Virus record (IMG/VR): IMGVR_UViG_3300032046_000120 | Coordinates: 1-33,772 of that record | DNA from: a virus | Strand: one strand, 5' to 3' | DNA length: 33,772 nt | Part shown: positions 8,845 through 19,900 of the stretch, in pieces | Position numbering within the stretch: the stretch's first letter is position 1 | How the letters are laid out: each line of letters opens with the position of its first letter | Notes under the pieces: model-generated | The model's database searches: none | What the model saw: the letters and a program-made list of their open reading frames with translations, nothing else | Told to the model about the DNA's origin: nothing | Made by a program: the position numbers and the translations under genes

Positions 8845-8869
8845 AAAAGACATCTGATTACGCGTGATA

Positions 8870-9403
8870 TTAATTCTCAGTTAATTTAGAAATAGAGTCT
8901 ACTAGAACTTCATGCTGAGGTGACCACTTTGTAGGAGTATTAGGAATATTCATTATTATTGACCAGCTATCTACTTCTGGATAATAATCTACTTTAAAAG
9001 GTTGGTACTTAAAGTGCTCATTAAATACGTGGTGAATAAAACTAGAAAATCCTGGCCACCATGGATGTTCTTCTAAATTCTTATTGGCTTGCTTTGCAAT
9101 TTTATTCTGCGCGTCTTCTTGAAGATCGTAAGGGGTATCTTTTTTAATTTGATCCATATCAATATGGGCTTTATCAAATATCTCTTTACGATCTTTTTTA
9201 TAAAAATGGTAATTTATAAGCCCATCTTTTTCAACATAGGCAGCTATTATGTTTCCTTTTTGTATCCAATTAAGTACCGGAATACTTTCAACTATATTAT
9301 CAATTCCTCTATAGTTAATTAACTTTGGAAGACCCCTAGTCTTCCACTCACTTTCGTCCATCCAAAAAGGTTTTTGTTTCTGCTGCATTCTTAATTGGCC
9401 CAT
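8870..9403 (-). CDS. Hypothetical tail-block protein
   Basis: 177 residues, not recognised. It starts MGQLRMQQKQKPFWMDESEW and is rich in Trp, Tyr, Lys and Asp, with a WWPGF segment around residue 117. No signal peptide or membrane span is evident. It lies 17 bases downstream of the 297-residue gene in the same direction, and downstream of the spike and a large virion gene, so it is probably a minor tail or baseplate protein. No clear ribosome-binding site precedes the ATG; the internal Met at position 6 is an alternative start. Function is not assigned. Confidence 0.65.
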   Translation of the reverse strand: MGQLRMQQKQKPFWMDESEWKTRGLPKLINYRGIDNIVESIPVLNWIQKGNIIAAYVEKDGLINYHFYKKDRKEIFDKAHIDMDQIKKDTPYDLQEDAQNKIAKQANKNLEEHPWWPGFSSFIHHVFNEHFKYQPFKVDYYPEVDSWSIIMNIPNTPTKWSPQHEVLVDSISKLTEN

Positions 9404-9420
9404 TTTTTAAACTGACTATC

Positions 9421-10314
9421 TTAACTATCTTCGTTACCATAGTCCATATTATTTAGACCCTCTCCCTGTCCTGTTCCAGAACCTGATTGACTATAGTTCG
9501 TTCCTGCAAGTTCTTCAATAGAGGGGATGGTAACATCTTCTTTTCTAAGTCGAAATTTTTCAAATGCTTGGAGAACATCTTTTAAAGCCACATCACTTTG
9601 TCGTAATTCATTCTCAGCATCTGCTATAACATCCATGTAATTCTTCATCATTTTTGAATGCGCTAAGGTAGCTGGTTGTCTTTCAACTTCTAAAACTTTC
9701 AAGAAGGCGATATCTCGCATACGACGCGCAACTGTCCCAGTATTAAGAGATTGTGGGGGCCCGCTTAATCCTAAAACCCAAGGTACTAGAGCTTGAGCCA
9801 TATCCGGGCTTACTCTAAGAATGGCCATACTATTTGAAGCTGAAGGTCTTCCTTCTAGAACAGATACCCATTCATGCATAGAAAGAAGTTTTTTATTCCA
9901 GAAATAGTGACCAAAAGCAATCACCCCTTCGATAGTTAAAGAAATCCTATGATGTTTATTTAATCTAGAAACAACCTCTTCAATTCTTATGGGAGATAGG
10001 AGAAGCTGTTCTACATGCTCTCTAAGTTGTGGAGCAGCTAAAATTTCATAAGACTCTCTAACATGTGGAGTAGGAAACCAAAGATCATATATTTCATGGA
10101 ATTTTAAAAAATCTCTAGTAGCGCAATCTTTTTTATTAGGTTCCCAGGGTTCTGGAAAAGGCTGCATTTTTTTATTTAATTTCTTAATATAATCTTCACT
10201 AATCCCTTCAAGTCTAAAATCATTCAACATTCGTAAGATTACCCCAGAATCATATTCACGCTGGGATAGTAAGAACTTAATAAAATTCTCTGCAGGACTG
10301 CGGATTATCGCCAT
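9421..10314 (-). CDS. Hypothetical virion-block protein
   Basis: 297 residues, mainly helical with charged segments (REHVEQLLLSPIRIEEVVSR; MKNYMDVIADAENELRQSD) and a disordered acidic C-terminal tail (SQSGSGTGQGEGLNNMDYGN). The segment around residues 105-135 (IRIEEVVSRLNKHHRISLT) could hold a helix-turn-helix-like element, but this is not firm. Its ATG lies 4 bases after the stop of the 668-residue gene upstream. It lies between spike-region genes and terL, so a neck, tail-completion or assembly role is possible. No family recognised. Confidence 0.75.
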   Translation of the reverse strand: MAIIRSPAENFIKFLLSQREYDSGVILRMLNDFRLEGISEDYIKKLNKKMQPFPEPWEPNKKDCATRDFLKFHEIYDLWFPTPHVRESYEILAAPQLREHVEQLLLSPIRIEEVVSRLNKHHRISLTIEGVIAFGHYFWNKKLLSMHEWVSVLEGRPSASNSMAILRVSPDMAQALVPWVLGLSGPPQSLNTGTVARRMRDIAFLKVLEVERQPATLAHSKMMKNYMDVIADAENELRQSDVALKDVLQAFEKFRLRKEDVTIPSIEELAGTNYSQSGSGTGQGEGLNNMDYGNEDS

Positions 10315-10317
10315 ATT

Positions 10318-12324
10318 TTATGCCCGTGATTTAGTCCCGATGGTTTTCAATCCGGTTACTACTTTATCCAAGTGTACTAATGATTTTTGAATAGCATTTT
10401 GATCTACAGAATTTAATCCCAATCTAGAAGCCAATAGTAACTCAGATAGTTTGCATATTGATTTCTCGATCTCAGGTATATAACTAATAAAAATAGATAT
10501 ATTTTCAGGATTAATAAATCCCAAAGACAGGATTTTGTCTACTGCACTAGGATCTTCTATAGGAGCAGCTTCTTTAAGAAGGCCCACTCTTAAATCTGGA
10601 AACTTTGATATATAATCTTCAGCTCTATTTCTAGCTTCCGCATATTTACTTCTTAAAGTACAAATTGGCTGAGCTTGAAACCAAAGTTCGTATTGACCCT
10701 GCTTTCGTAGATTGTCTAAAGCTAATTTAATTTTATAAGGCTCTTGACCTAGTATAGAAGCTAAAAAAATAGTGTTATCCTTATCAAGAAACTGGGTATC
10801 CATAATCCCAGCCAGCTTATCTATTTCTGCACCTGAAAATGAATAACACGTACCGTCAGTAATAATTCTTACTGCAGTAGAAAGTACTTTAGCTTCTGCA
10901 GTCTTTAAAAACTCTTCTGGATTAGCAGCGAGTTCAGTTATCTTCTGTAATGAAAATGATAGAAATCCGCAATCTTCTGGAATACCGTAATGCTTCTCTC
11001 CTATAACAGATACCTCTTTTAATCCAGGTACTTTAGTTATGACACAATGTTCCCCAAGAATTGTGTCTGACATATATCCTATTCCATTTGGAGTTTCCAT
11101 CTCAGACTTGATCTCTATAGGAATTAAAGCTACAGCACCACTATTAGATGGGTAATAAAAACTACCCATACCTTCAGGAATAGCATCTATGATGTCTGTT
11201 TGTTTAGCTAACGGTATTCCTGCAATAGCTTCCTGCATTGATGATTCACTACCGTTACTAAAAATTGCTAGGGGTAAAACTTCTCCAGTAAACGCTATTA
11301 CAGAAGGAAATACCCATCCTACAAGTTCACGGTTATCCCCTATTGTTTTAACTTTATATAGACCAAAAGAATCTATTACTTTAATTTCTAAATCTACTAA
11401 AGTGTCTTTAATAGCTGGTTGTGTAGTTATCGTAGAAGTACCGCCAGTTTCTACTTTAGAAATTAGATCTCCTCCTAAAGTGTTTACTGCTTCAGGCCTA
11501 GATACAACATCTGAAGTAGGAGCTAATACATTAGGATTAGCAGTCTTTATCAAAAACCCATTGTCTACCTTGCTTACCTGAATTACTGTAGGTTTTATAG
11601 ACTCAGCTACTTTTTTAAGATAAGAAGTGGGGTTTTTATCTTCAATTTCTGCAAGTTTAGAGAGAAAAGGGGTTACAGCATCATTTGTCAATAAAGCGGT
11701 TCTAAGACTAATATCTTCATTAAGACTATTCACTACTTCTTCTAAATGTGCTTTTTTGATAGTAGGAATGATAGCGTCTAATAAAAATTCAGGTTGAGTA
11801 CTGGATACCTTATCTACCCCACCGCCTCCAATATCACTTATAAGCGGTCCCCTAGCTCCACCATACTGTCTAGTAGGGGGGTAAAGTTGTTCCACCATAG
11901 AAAGGTCTCCAGGACGCTTTCTAATACTATCAAACATGGTAGGACTGAATAACCCTACTCTAAGACGTTCTTCAGTCAAAGGTTCTACTTCTCCATTACT
12001 AAGAAGTAGATCTAATGGAAGGAGCTTTCCTTCTTTAATAATGACAGGAATAACTACTTTATCTCGTCCAAGAAGTTCTGGGGGGGTAGAATCATCTCTA
12101 GGATTTATAGCTAGTTTATTATGAAGTTCTATTCGTCCTAAAGCATATCTTCGATCAACATCTATAGTGTCCAGTACAATTTTAGGCGAGTAATCACTAG
12201 TATACGAAACTTGTTTATAAAGTTGCTCTAATATCTGCTGAGGCCAAATATTAGCGTCTTCTGACATAAGTGCCTCTTGGCCCATTTTTTCAAAGACTAG
12301 TTTCTTATCTAAAAAAAGATCCAT
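10318..12324 (-). CDS. Large virion structural protein, family unrecognised
   Basis: 668 residues. The N-terminus MDLFLDKKLVFEKMGQEALM has the amphipathic helix with K-x-G seen in other virion proteins here. The middle is beta-rich (repeated VIPVIIKEGKLLPLDLLL and LVGWVFPSVIAFTGEVLPL segments). A Gly-rich loop GGARGPLISDIGGGGVD lies near residue 155. The C-terminal ~150 residues are helical (VDKILSLGFINPENISIF; SELLLASRLGLNS). K-x-A motifs recur (IKTANP, LKTAEA, LKEAAP, DKLAGI). It is directly downstream of the baseplate spike gene, with AAGGATGG before the ATG, which makes a baseplate or tail-associated structural role likely. Confidence 0.8.
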   Translation of the reverse strand: MDLFLDKKLVFEKMGQEALMSEDANIWPQQILEQLYKQVSYTSDYSPKIVLDTIDVDRRYALGRIELHNKLAINPRDDSTPPELLGRDKVVIPVIIKEGKLLPLDLLLSNGEVEPLTEERLRVGLFSPTMFDSIRKRPGDLSMVEQLYPPTRQYGGARGPLISDIGGGGVDKVSSTQPEFLLDAIIPTIKKAHLEEVVNSLNEDISLRTALLTNDAVTPFLSKLAEIEDKNPTSYLKKVAESIKPTVIQVSKVDNGFLIKTANPNVLAPTSDVVSRPEAVNTLGGDLISKVETGGTSTITTQPAIKDTLVDLEIKVIDSFGLYKVKTIGDNRELVGWVFPSVIAFTGEVLPLAIFSNGSESSMQEAIAGIPLAKQTDIIDAIPEGMGSFYYPSNSGAVALIPIEIKSEMETPNGIGYMSDTILGEHCVITKVPGLKEVSVIGEKHYGIPEDCGFLSFSLQKITELAANPEEFLKTAEAKVLSTAVRIITDGTCYSFSGAEIDKLAGIMDTQFLDKDNTIFLASILGQEPYKIKLALDNLRKQGQYELWFQAQPICTLRSKYAEARNRAEDYISKFPDLRVGLLKEAAPIEDPSAVDKILSLGFINPENISIFISYIPEIEKSICKLSELLLASRLGLNSVDQNAIQKSLVHLDKVVTGLKTIGTKSRA

Positions 12325-12336
12325 TTTATACCATCC

Positions 12337-13593
12337 TTACTTATTAATAAATACCGTCTTACTAACTAAATTAACAGTTGCTGGACCTTGAGTTGGAGGT
12401 CCAGCTAAAGCCCCAACTACTGGATGAGTATGAGAAGTTAACCATGATATTAATTTTACCCCGAGAACAGCCGGCTCGGAAGCTGACTCATTTCCGAGCC
12501 TCAATATTGCCGCAGTAATTACCTTCGTAGCATCCCATATCTCTTTACTAGATACTCCTTGAAGTACATGATCTCCTGTTATTTTAGTATTTGATTTACC
12601 TGAAATAGTTAATGTATCGTCTCCGCCAATAGCAGTATCCCTACTATCAGTTACAGATAACTTATAGTCTCCTTCTACTTCATTAGTCAAAGTTCCCGCC
12701 TGTAGTTGATAACTGTTACCAGCTTTATCTATACGTAATACGTATTTAGGGCTACCAGATACTTGTCCATCTTCAGAACTAATTGCTTGAGGAGCTATAA
12801 CTATTTCGACAAATGTTTTATCCCCGTTAGGAGGTTTCTCAGAGTTATCTAAAGACCCTATACTAAGTCTAATAGAAGCTTTTTTATCTTGAGCAAATTG
12901 TCTTGCTATAAGTACAAATTCAGTAGCTGCATTACCAGAAGGGTTATTTTCTTGTCTTTGTACATTCCAACTTAAAGTACCAGAAGCAGAATTAAGTTCA
13001 TAATTTTCACAGAAATCACGAATAAAATTAGTTATGGGGATATAAACCCGCTGACAAATATTAGTAGCGCCTATTTGTAATATCCCACCCCGTCGTAAAA
13101 TAATGAAATTCTCGTCTCTTCCCTGCCAATACATATCACCCGGATTAAGAATAGGTCTACCACCACGATAACTAGCATCTGATGGATTATCACCCGATAC
13201 TGTAGAACCTCCAGAGTTAGTAGTTTTACTAACCGGAATATCTTCTTCTGTCTCTACCTCGTAATCTTGTAATTTATCTTCTAGAAACTTACTAACTTCT
13301 GCACCCTCCATTTCTGGAGCACTCAAAAATCCCATAATAAATGGAGAGTCTTCATCTGAGGGGAAACAAACAACGCAGATTGCTCCAATCTCAGGAATAC
13401 AAGTAAAGCCCTCCCCGTTATTATAATGAAAATAGGGAGACATTATTTGAATATCGGTAATCTGTCTTCCAGTATATTGGGAAACCCAGCTAACTGTCAT
13501 ATTACGAGGATTTACATCAGATATAACTCCCGATTCTATTCTAGCTGCTACAGTTCCAACTTTAGTAGGAGAATTACTAAAAGACGACGGCAT
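12337..13593 (-). CDS. Baseplate spike / puncturing protein (gpV/gp5-like)
   Basis: 418 residues. Residues ~10-90 resemble the OB-fold of contractile-tail spike proteins: a TVAARIESGVISDVNPRN strand, then IGAICVVCFPSDEDSPFIMG. A linker and a β-rich region follow, and ~290-350 has the repetitive triangular β-helix style of gp5/VgrG (IGGDDTLTISGKSNTKITGD). The C-terminus has SHTHPVVGALAGPP, common near the end of phage spikes. Such proteins form the trimeric tip that pierces the cell envelope when the sheath contracts. No lysozyme domain is visible. The ATG follows the stop of the 13594-13968 gene directly (TAAATG), with AAGG upstream. This supports a contractile tail, although sheath and tube genes are outside the window. 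Confidence 0.82.
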   Translation of the reverse strand: MPSSFSNSPTKVGTVAARIESGVISDVNPRNMTVSWVSQYTGRQITDIQIMSPYFHYNNGEGFTCIPEIGAICVVCFPSDEDSPFIMGFLSAPEMEGAEVSKFLEDKLQDYEVETEEDIPVSKTTNSGGSTVSGDNPSDASYRGGRPILNPGDMYWQGRDENFIILRRGGILQIGATNICQRVYIPITNFIRDFCENYELNSASGTLSWNVQRQENNPSGNAATEFVLIARQFAQDKKASIRLSIGSLDNSEKPPNGDKTFVEIVIAPQAISSEDGQVSGSPKYVLRIDKAGNSYQLQAGTLTNEVEGDYKLSVTDSRDTAIGGDDTLTISGKSNTKITGDHVLQGVSSKEIWDATKVITAAILRLGNESASEPAVLGVKLISWLTSHTHPVVGALAGPPTQGPATVNLVSKTVFINK

Positions 13594-13968
13594 TTAATAA
13601 CCTTGTGATTGATTAGTAGAATTTAAAAGCTTATTACCTGCGTATAATCCTGCCGCTCCTATAGCGGGTACCGCAGCCATTTGACCATATCTAGATTTAG
13701 CTACAGATTTAATTCCTCCCCATGCGCCCTGTTGTGCTCCTTCAGCTCCACCTTTAATAGCTCTCGTAGCACCTCTATTGTATACCTCTTTTATGTTATC
13801 TATAAATTTTCCAGGTCTAGTGTTACCTTGAAGAACATTACCCCAACCTTTTAAACCACCCCCTAAATATTTTAGACCCCTGGCCACTATTCCTACTTTT
13901 GAAGCTTCCTTATTTATTTGAGATAATTCATCAAAGAAAGCAGATTCAACAATATTTAAATTATTCAT
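13594..13968 (-). CDS. Small Gly/Ala-rich virion protein with N-terminal DEL tag
   Basis: 124 residues. The N-terminus reads NLNIVESAFFDELSQINKEA, an amphipathic helix ending in K-x-A, close in pattern to MLAFADELSKTAA of the 25264-26154 gene. The rest is Gly/Ala-rich and basic, with AVPAIGAAGLYAGNKLL near the end (possible membrane-active segment) and a C-terminal QGY. The ribosome-binding site GGAG lies inside the last codons of the polymerase gene, so translation is coupled to it. Function unknown; probably an internal or tail-associated virion protein. Confidence 0.75.
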   Translation of the reverse strand: MNNLNIVESAFFDELSQINKEASKVGIVARGLKYLGGGLKGWGNVLQGNTRPGKFIDNIKEVYNRGATRAIKGGAEGAQQGAWGGIKSVAKSRYGQMAAVPAIGAAGLYAGNKLLNSTNQSQGY

Positions 13969-13970
13969 TT

Positions 13971-16900
13971 TTAATATTCTCCAGGTTTGCCTTTGCCCAT
14001 TTCCGCTCCGTACACTACAGGTGGAATTGGGTGGGCGCCATGTAGTTTAGAAGTCCACCCTTGTTGAGCAGCTTCTATAATAGTTTTGGAAAGATTCTGG
14101 TGATTTAATCTAGCCATCCAATCTTCTTGCATATCTAAAGGTAGGACATTAACCCCCTTTAAAATAGGTTGATGTACTATCGGCCTACCATCTTTAGGAA
14201 GTTTTTTATTAAAACTGGTAACATGAGATAGCGGTGCAAAATCACCTCGAATAAAGCCTTTATGATCACCAGGGTCGTCTATTTTTGTAAGATTCGTTAA
14301 AGCTTTTATAACAATTTCAGTATTCCTACGACGAACACCTGTATGACCATACAGTTCGTGTAAGGCATTAGCTAAATACCCTTGTACTGGTTCCATACCT
14401 GTAAGAGGTAACATTTCATGAGGATTAATAGGGCCATTAGAAATAGGTGACCCCTTTTTAATTTCATCACCTATTTTTAAAGATACCCCATTTTGTTGTG
14501 GTATTCCTAAGTTATTAGGAACGTAGTGACGCTTTCCTCCAATGAATACGTTATGTCCACCTGCAGGGTCTTTATCCATTTTCTCTATCTTACCAGAAAC
14601 TGTACTTAATGAAGCAGAACCAGGAAGAATTTGAGGAAACATTAAAAGGGCTTTAACTCGATCAAATTCATCAGCTAATACTTCTTTAGAAGACGCAGAC
14701 CCCCCTGAATGGAAGCCACGCATCGCTAATTGAGTAGACCTTTCTCCTAAAGCTTGCCCTGCTAGTACTCCTACATTAGTCCCAATATCAGGTAATACAC
14801 CATTCTCACTTAATCCATGGCATTTTTGGCATACACCAGGACCGTGGTTACAACGTAATGGAGAACGAACCATAATCTTACCAACTTTATTATTTCGTAA
14901 AGTATTCTTAACTTCTGATGTAATTAAAGTACCTGCTTTAATTGTATCTTTACCTATTTTAACATCGGCAGCTAAATACCTATCTAAAATGTCCTTTTCA
15001 TCAATTGATAATGTTATTCCTCGGTCAGTTCCACAGTCATTATCCACAATCAGATTATTCATAACAGAGTTCATTACCATTTTAGACATATATCCAGGTT
15101 CTCGAACTTGCTGTACCTTTTGAATAACCCCCTTTCTAGCCCCCGACATGGATGTCCAATAATCTGCAAAATCTAAACCTTCAGAAAAGGATCTTCTAAC
15201 TGGAGTAGCTATTGTTTCACCTTTAGCATTAATCATAAGCATTGGAGCTATCTTTATTTGCCTTACAATCTCTGTACTGGGTTTTATACCTGCTCTAGAC
15301 ATTGTAATAAGATTACTCTTAGATTCTGACATACCCTCTATATGCCTATTTAATTCTTGAGTAACTTTGGCATAAATTTGAATAGCTTTAAGATCCTTAT
15401 CTTTTCCCTTAAGTTCTGAAACTGCTAAATCTGCTTTAGCCAATAATTGATCTCTCATAACTTTATCGGGTTTTATATCTTCCATTCCAAGACTAAAACC
15501 TGTAGAAGTAGACCACGCATTTCCCAGGTCTTTTAACTTATTAGCAACATCCCCGTATTCTTTTTTATGATTTTTACCTATTTGAGTCAGAAGATCTATT
15601 TGCCTATTTTTATTGAGGGGCTCGTCACTTTTTATTATCTCTTCTCTCATAGATTCGGGAAAAGCTTTTGCTATTAAAAAACGTCCTGCTGTAGAGGACA
15701 CGCCACCTACTTTAATTTGATGTGTATAATCAATTTCCCCTTTTCGTAAAGCAGACTCCATATCGGCTAAGGTAGAAAAAGCCTTATTAGTTTTAAGGCC
15801 TATTTTAGCCATTCCATATAAACCTAGTTGAGCCTCATTGGTGGGAGTATACATAACTGTCCCAGATGAGGGGCTAAAAATATTACTGGAAGGGTACATA
15901 TGACGAGCTTCTACTACCGCCTCTGGTGATATAGGGACAAATGCAGACATGGTATCCCAAACTATAAGCCCATTATTAACAGAAAAAACTTTTGTGGTAG
16001 GAATAACTAGATCCGAAACGGTTTGTCTAGTTACTTTTCCTAGTTTTTGAATTGTAACCCATTTAATGGGGGATAGAACTAAATTTTTCCAATAAGCGTC
16101 TATTTCATTATTCAAATTAAGATACGGCAACATTAAAAATGCGGTATCTCTAGATACTCTAAATCCAACAGCTTTTTCTTTACTTTTTCTATTAGCAAGA
16201 GACCTAACAACAGTAGGGTGATCATTATACATAAGATGTAATTTACTAGAAAATTTGTCTATTATACTGAACGGAATAGGAACTACATCTCGATCATCTT
16301 TAGTTGGGGGATAATTCGTATACTGTGACATAAATTCGTCATAGCCAATAATAAGTAACTTTGGAAGTAAACTGTAAATATCCACAGTACTAAAATTAAT
16401 AGTATAGTTGACTCTTTTTTGTACTCTATTAGGTGCTGGAGGAGTTTCAGAAACACTACAACGTATACCAAGTAAAAAACACAATTGTTTTATATCTTCT
16501 TTTAGTCCTTTAGAACTAGTATTAAAAGAAGCCATAAGTTGCGGTCTAGTCTTGGCATGAGATAAAGATAACGATCCATCTCCGCACAATAAACCTGACA
16601 AAACTCCTAATAGCGCTTCTTTAGAATAGTTACCCATATTATCTGGTAACCGTTTTAAAAGGCACGATCTAAAAGAATAATCATCAGGCATTATGTTACT
16701 ATCCCCCCCTTTTAAATAATTGATATACGAAGGGTCATAACATTGGGAAAAGAATTCATATAACTTAGTCGAAACGGTTATATGGTCTTTAATAGATTTG
16801 TCAGATAAATCCTTAGGGCACCTCTTTTCACGAGAATATGTATATCTACCAGAGACGCCCCCCATATTTTGTAGAGCAAGATAAAAATAGTCTCGTATAT

Positions 16901-19900
16901 TCTGATTGACTTTGCATATTCCTATCGTAGGGTAATCAAGTAAAAATCCATCAGAAGCAAATAAACCTATTGCCCAGCCTACTTGTTTATTAAATAGTCC
17001 ATCAATATACTCAGGTGGTGAAACAACAGGACTTAAAGCACCGATAGATTCAGAAGGTTTAGCTTTTCGTAATTGTCCGGTTTCATGGTTATAAATACAT
17101 AAACTCTCATTTGTAGACGCAGTTACTTCATAATCATTAGAATAAAAAATCTCTACTGTCTCACAATTTTCTTCTATTGTTAATTCAGTAACCTCTTGAT
17201 ACGTAGATTCTCCCGCAAGATGATCATAAGATAAAACTTGAATACCTTCAGGAACTCTATAAATATCCGCCCCATTTTTATCTTTTTTATATGGCTTATC
17301 TTCTCTTGGAAAATCTCCGATTTCTAATTCTACAATAATTCCGTCATTAACAGTTAATTTTGATTTCGTAGTAAACGGCATAAGTTTCTCCTTGTGTGAG
17401 TCTCTTATGCCATATTTAATATAAACTTTGGAGCTATTTATGATACAGTTACCATCGAAATCAGCTCCAAAGCCAGCAGTAACCAAGGGATGAATTTGAA
17501 CAGCTTTACCGTATACTATTCTTGGTTTAAATGCTTGTATACCGTACTTATGAAGTACTGGATCTCTTTTCAAAAGTAGAGGTCTATTTTCTATTACTCG
17601 TTCAAGAGCTTTTTGAACTAAACCCCCACCTTCTTTAACTTGCTTTTGTGCTTCTAATGGGGATACGCCCGTTAAGTTTCTTAGTTCACGAATAATAAAG
17701 GGCTTATAGATTTCTAATGCCGCTTGCCGTGGGATACCTACCTCATCTAGACCCATTGACGGTTCTGGAACAATTGTTGACCGCATAGATAAATCTTGCC
17801 GGCGGTTAACAAGTTTACTTTGAAAATAACCTGCTTTAGGAGAGCCCGTCTTTTCCCCAGTTCCTTTTGCACCTTCTCTAACGGGCATTTTACCTTGAAT
17901 GATATCCAAGACCCCCCTAAAATCCCTATTCATTGTTCCACCGAGCCCTATTAGAGACCTTAGACCATCATATATTTCAGCTTTAATCTCGTGTTTCTCA
18001 CTTTCAGGCATAAGTGGAGAAAGGGAATTTAATCTACTTATCGATAATCCAATGCCCTTATACATTTGATTTAGATCATCAAAATTAATATCCCCATTAG
18101 GTCTATGAGATAAAGGACGCATTATAGGAGGGAGTACTGGAATATACTTCATCATATATGCATCTTTTGCTGATAACCCAGCATTAGTTAAAGCAGCTAA
18201 ATATCTAATCTTTTTATTAATTTGATCTAAACGATTTCCTTTTAAACCGGGTTTTTCTATCTGTTTTTTAGCCGCTTCTAATTCTTTAGAGATATCTATA
18301 TTTCCAAGTAAGTGGTCTATAGCCTTACCAGAAGTTAAATACTTATCGGTATCTGAACTTAAACCACTAATATGGGGATTTATTGAAGACTTTCCAGACA
18401 TTATATTTTCGTAATCGACTGTACTTAAACCAGTAAGACACTGAATAGATTTTTCAAAGAGGGGATTAGGCATAGCATAAGGAAGATTCATATGTGACCA
18501 TTTTGTGCCACTAATCCCCCCAGTTGTTTTAATATCGAAGAGGCCGTCCTTTTCTTCTTTTAAATCCTTAGCTCGTACCATGCGTCCTGGATCCTTTATA
18601 ACCCCGTTACTCATTTCCAGAACATTCTTATCGGTAAACGGAATAAGCTGAAGATTATTGCCCTCTTTCTTAGCATTAACCCCCATAGCATTAAGGTAAC
18701 TTATAAACTTTTGATAAGCGAAAGTAGGTCGAGGTGCTGGTAAAGGTTCCCCAGATTGTAGTGCAGTCCAGAAAGCATCTGATTGCTGAGAATCAGATCG
18801 AATTGTTTGAAACTCTCTTAAATTTTCTTTTGCTCCATGTGCAAGCATCGAATAAAGTCCGAGAGTATCTAGTGCTTGCCCCCCTTGATGAGTTCCACGT
18901 TTAGGAATTAAGTTCATATCATAAACATATCCGGGCCCTCCAGCTCGATATGTCAATTTCTTATCCACTTGATGTTTAAGTTTTATAATATTTTGAGGCC
19001 CCACTAAAACATTTCCCATTACTTTTCCAGTAATGGGGTCTATAACCTCTTCTTTATCAGATATCCCATGCTTCTTAAGTTCTTCAGTTATATAAGCATG
19101 TAAATCTGGAATAGAGGGATCAAAATTCTTAATTAGAAAAGGTTTACCTGTTTTTTCAGCAATCTTTCCAGCCGCTGTTTCTAGTACCTGTCCTAAATTT
19201 ACTCTACCCGGAATTGTAGTAGCATTCATTAAGACATCTAATACTTTACCGCCTTTAGTATGCGGCATTTCTGCATCAGTCAATATTTTACATACGATCC
19301 CTTTATTACCATGAGTTCCAGATAACTTATCCCCTATCTCCATAGGTTCTAATGTTTTTATATGAACAGTAGTTTCTTTTCCATGCTTTATAACTTCTGT
19401 TACTACTCCTGGGTAATCAGCATCCCAACGTTCACTAACATTTCGATAAGGTCGAACTAAAGACTTATGTAATTTAGCTAATTCTTTATCTTCTGCTCGA
19501 TTTTGTTGTTCTCTAAGAGCTGCAATAATAGTATCCCCTGGTACAACAGTAGTACCCAGTTTTATAACACCGTCGTCATCTAATTTTGCAGATTGTTCTC
19601 GAGTTAAAATATGGGGAACATAAGCCTGAAATTTACCCTTATTTAAAATAAGAGACGAATCAGTTTCTATTGTTTTTCTATATAAATGCTCACTAGATAA
19701 TTTCTTTGCTGCAGCTTCTGAAATTACAACACCATCATCAAAATTGTATCCTTTATAAGGTAAGTAACCGACATAAAGGTTAGTACCTAATGCTAATACA
19801 CCATTCTTTGTAAAATTAGAATCCGCTATAGCTTGGCCCTTTACAACTTTGTCACCTATTTTTACTAATGGGGTAGAATGTAAAAAAGCTTTATCAGAAT

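Noticed and set aside
11189-11581. 130-codon plus-strand frame within the 668-residue virion gene
   Set aside because: Antisense to a confident gene, and Ser/Pro/Thr-rich in the way complement frames typically are.
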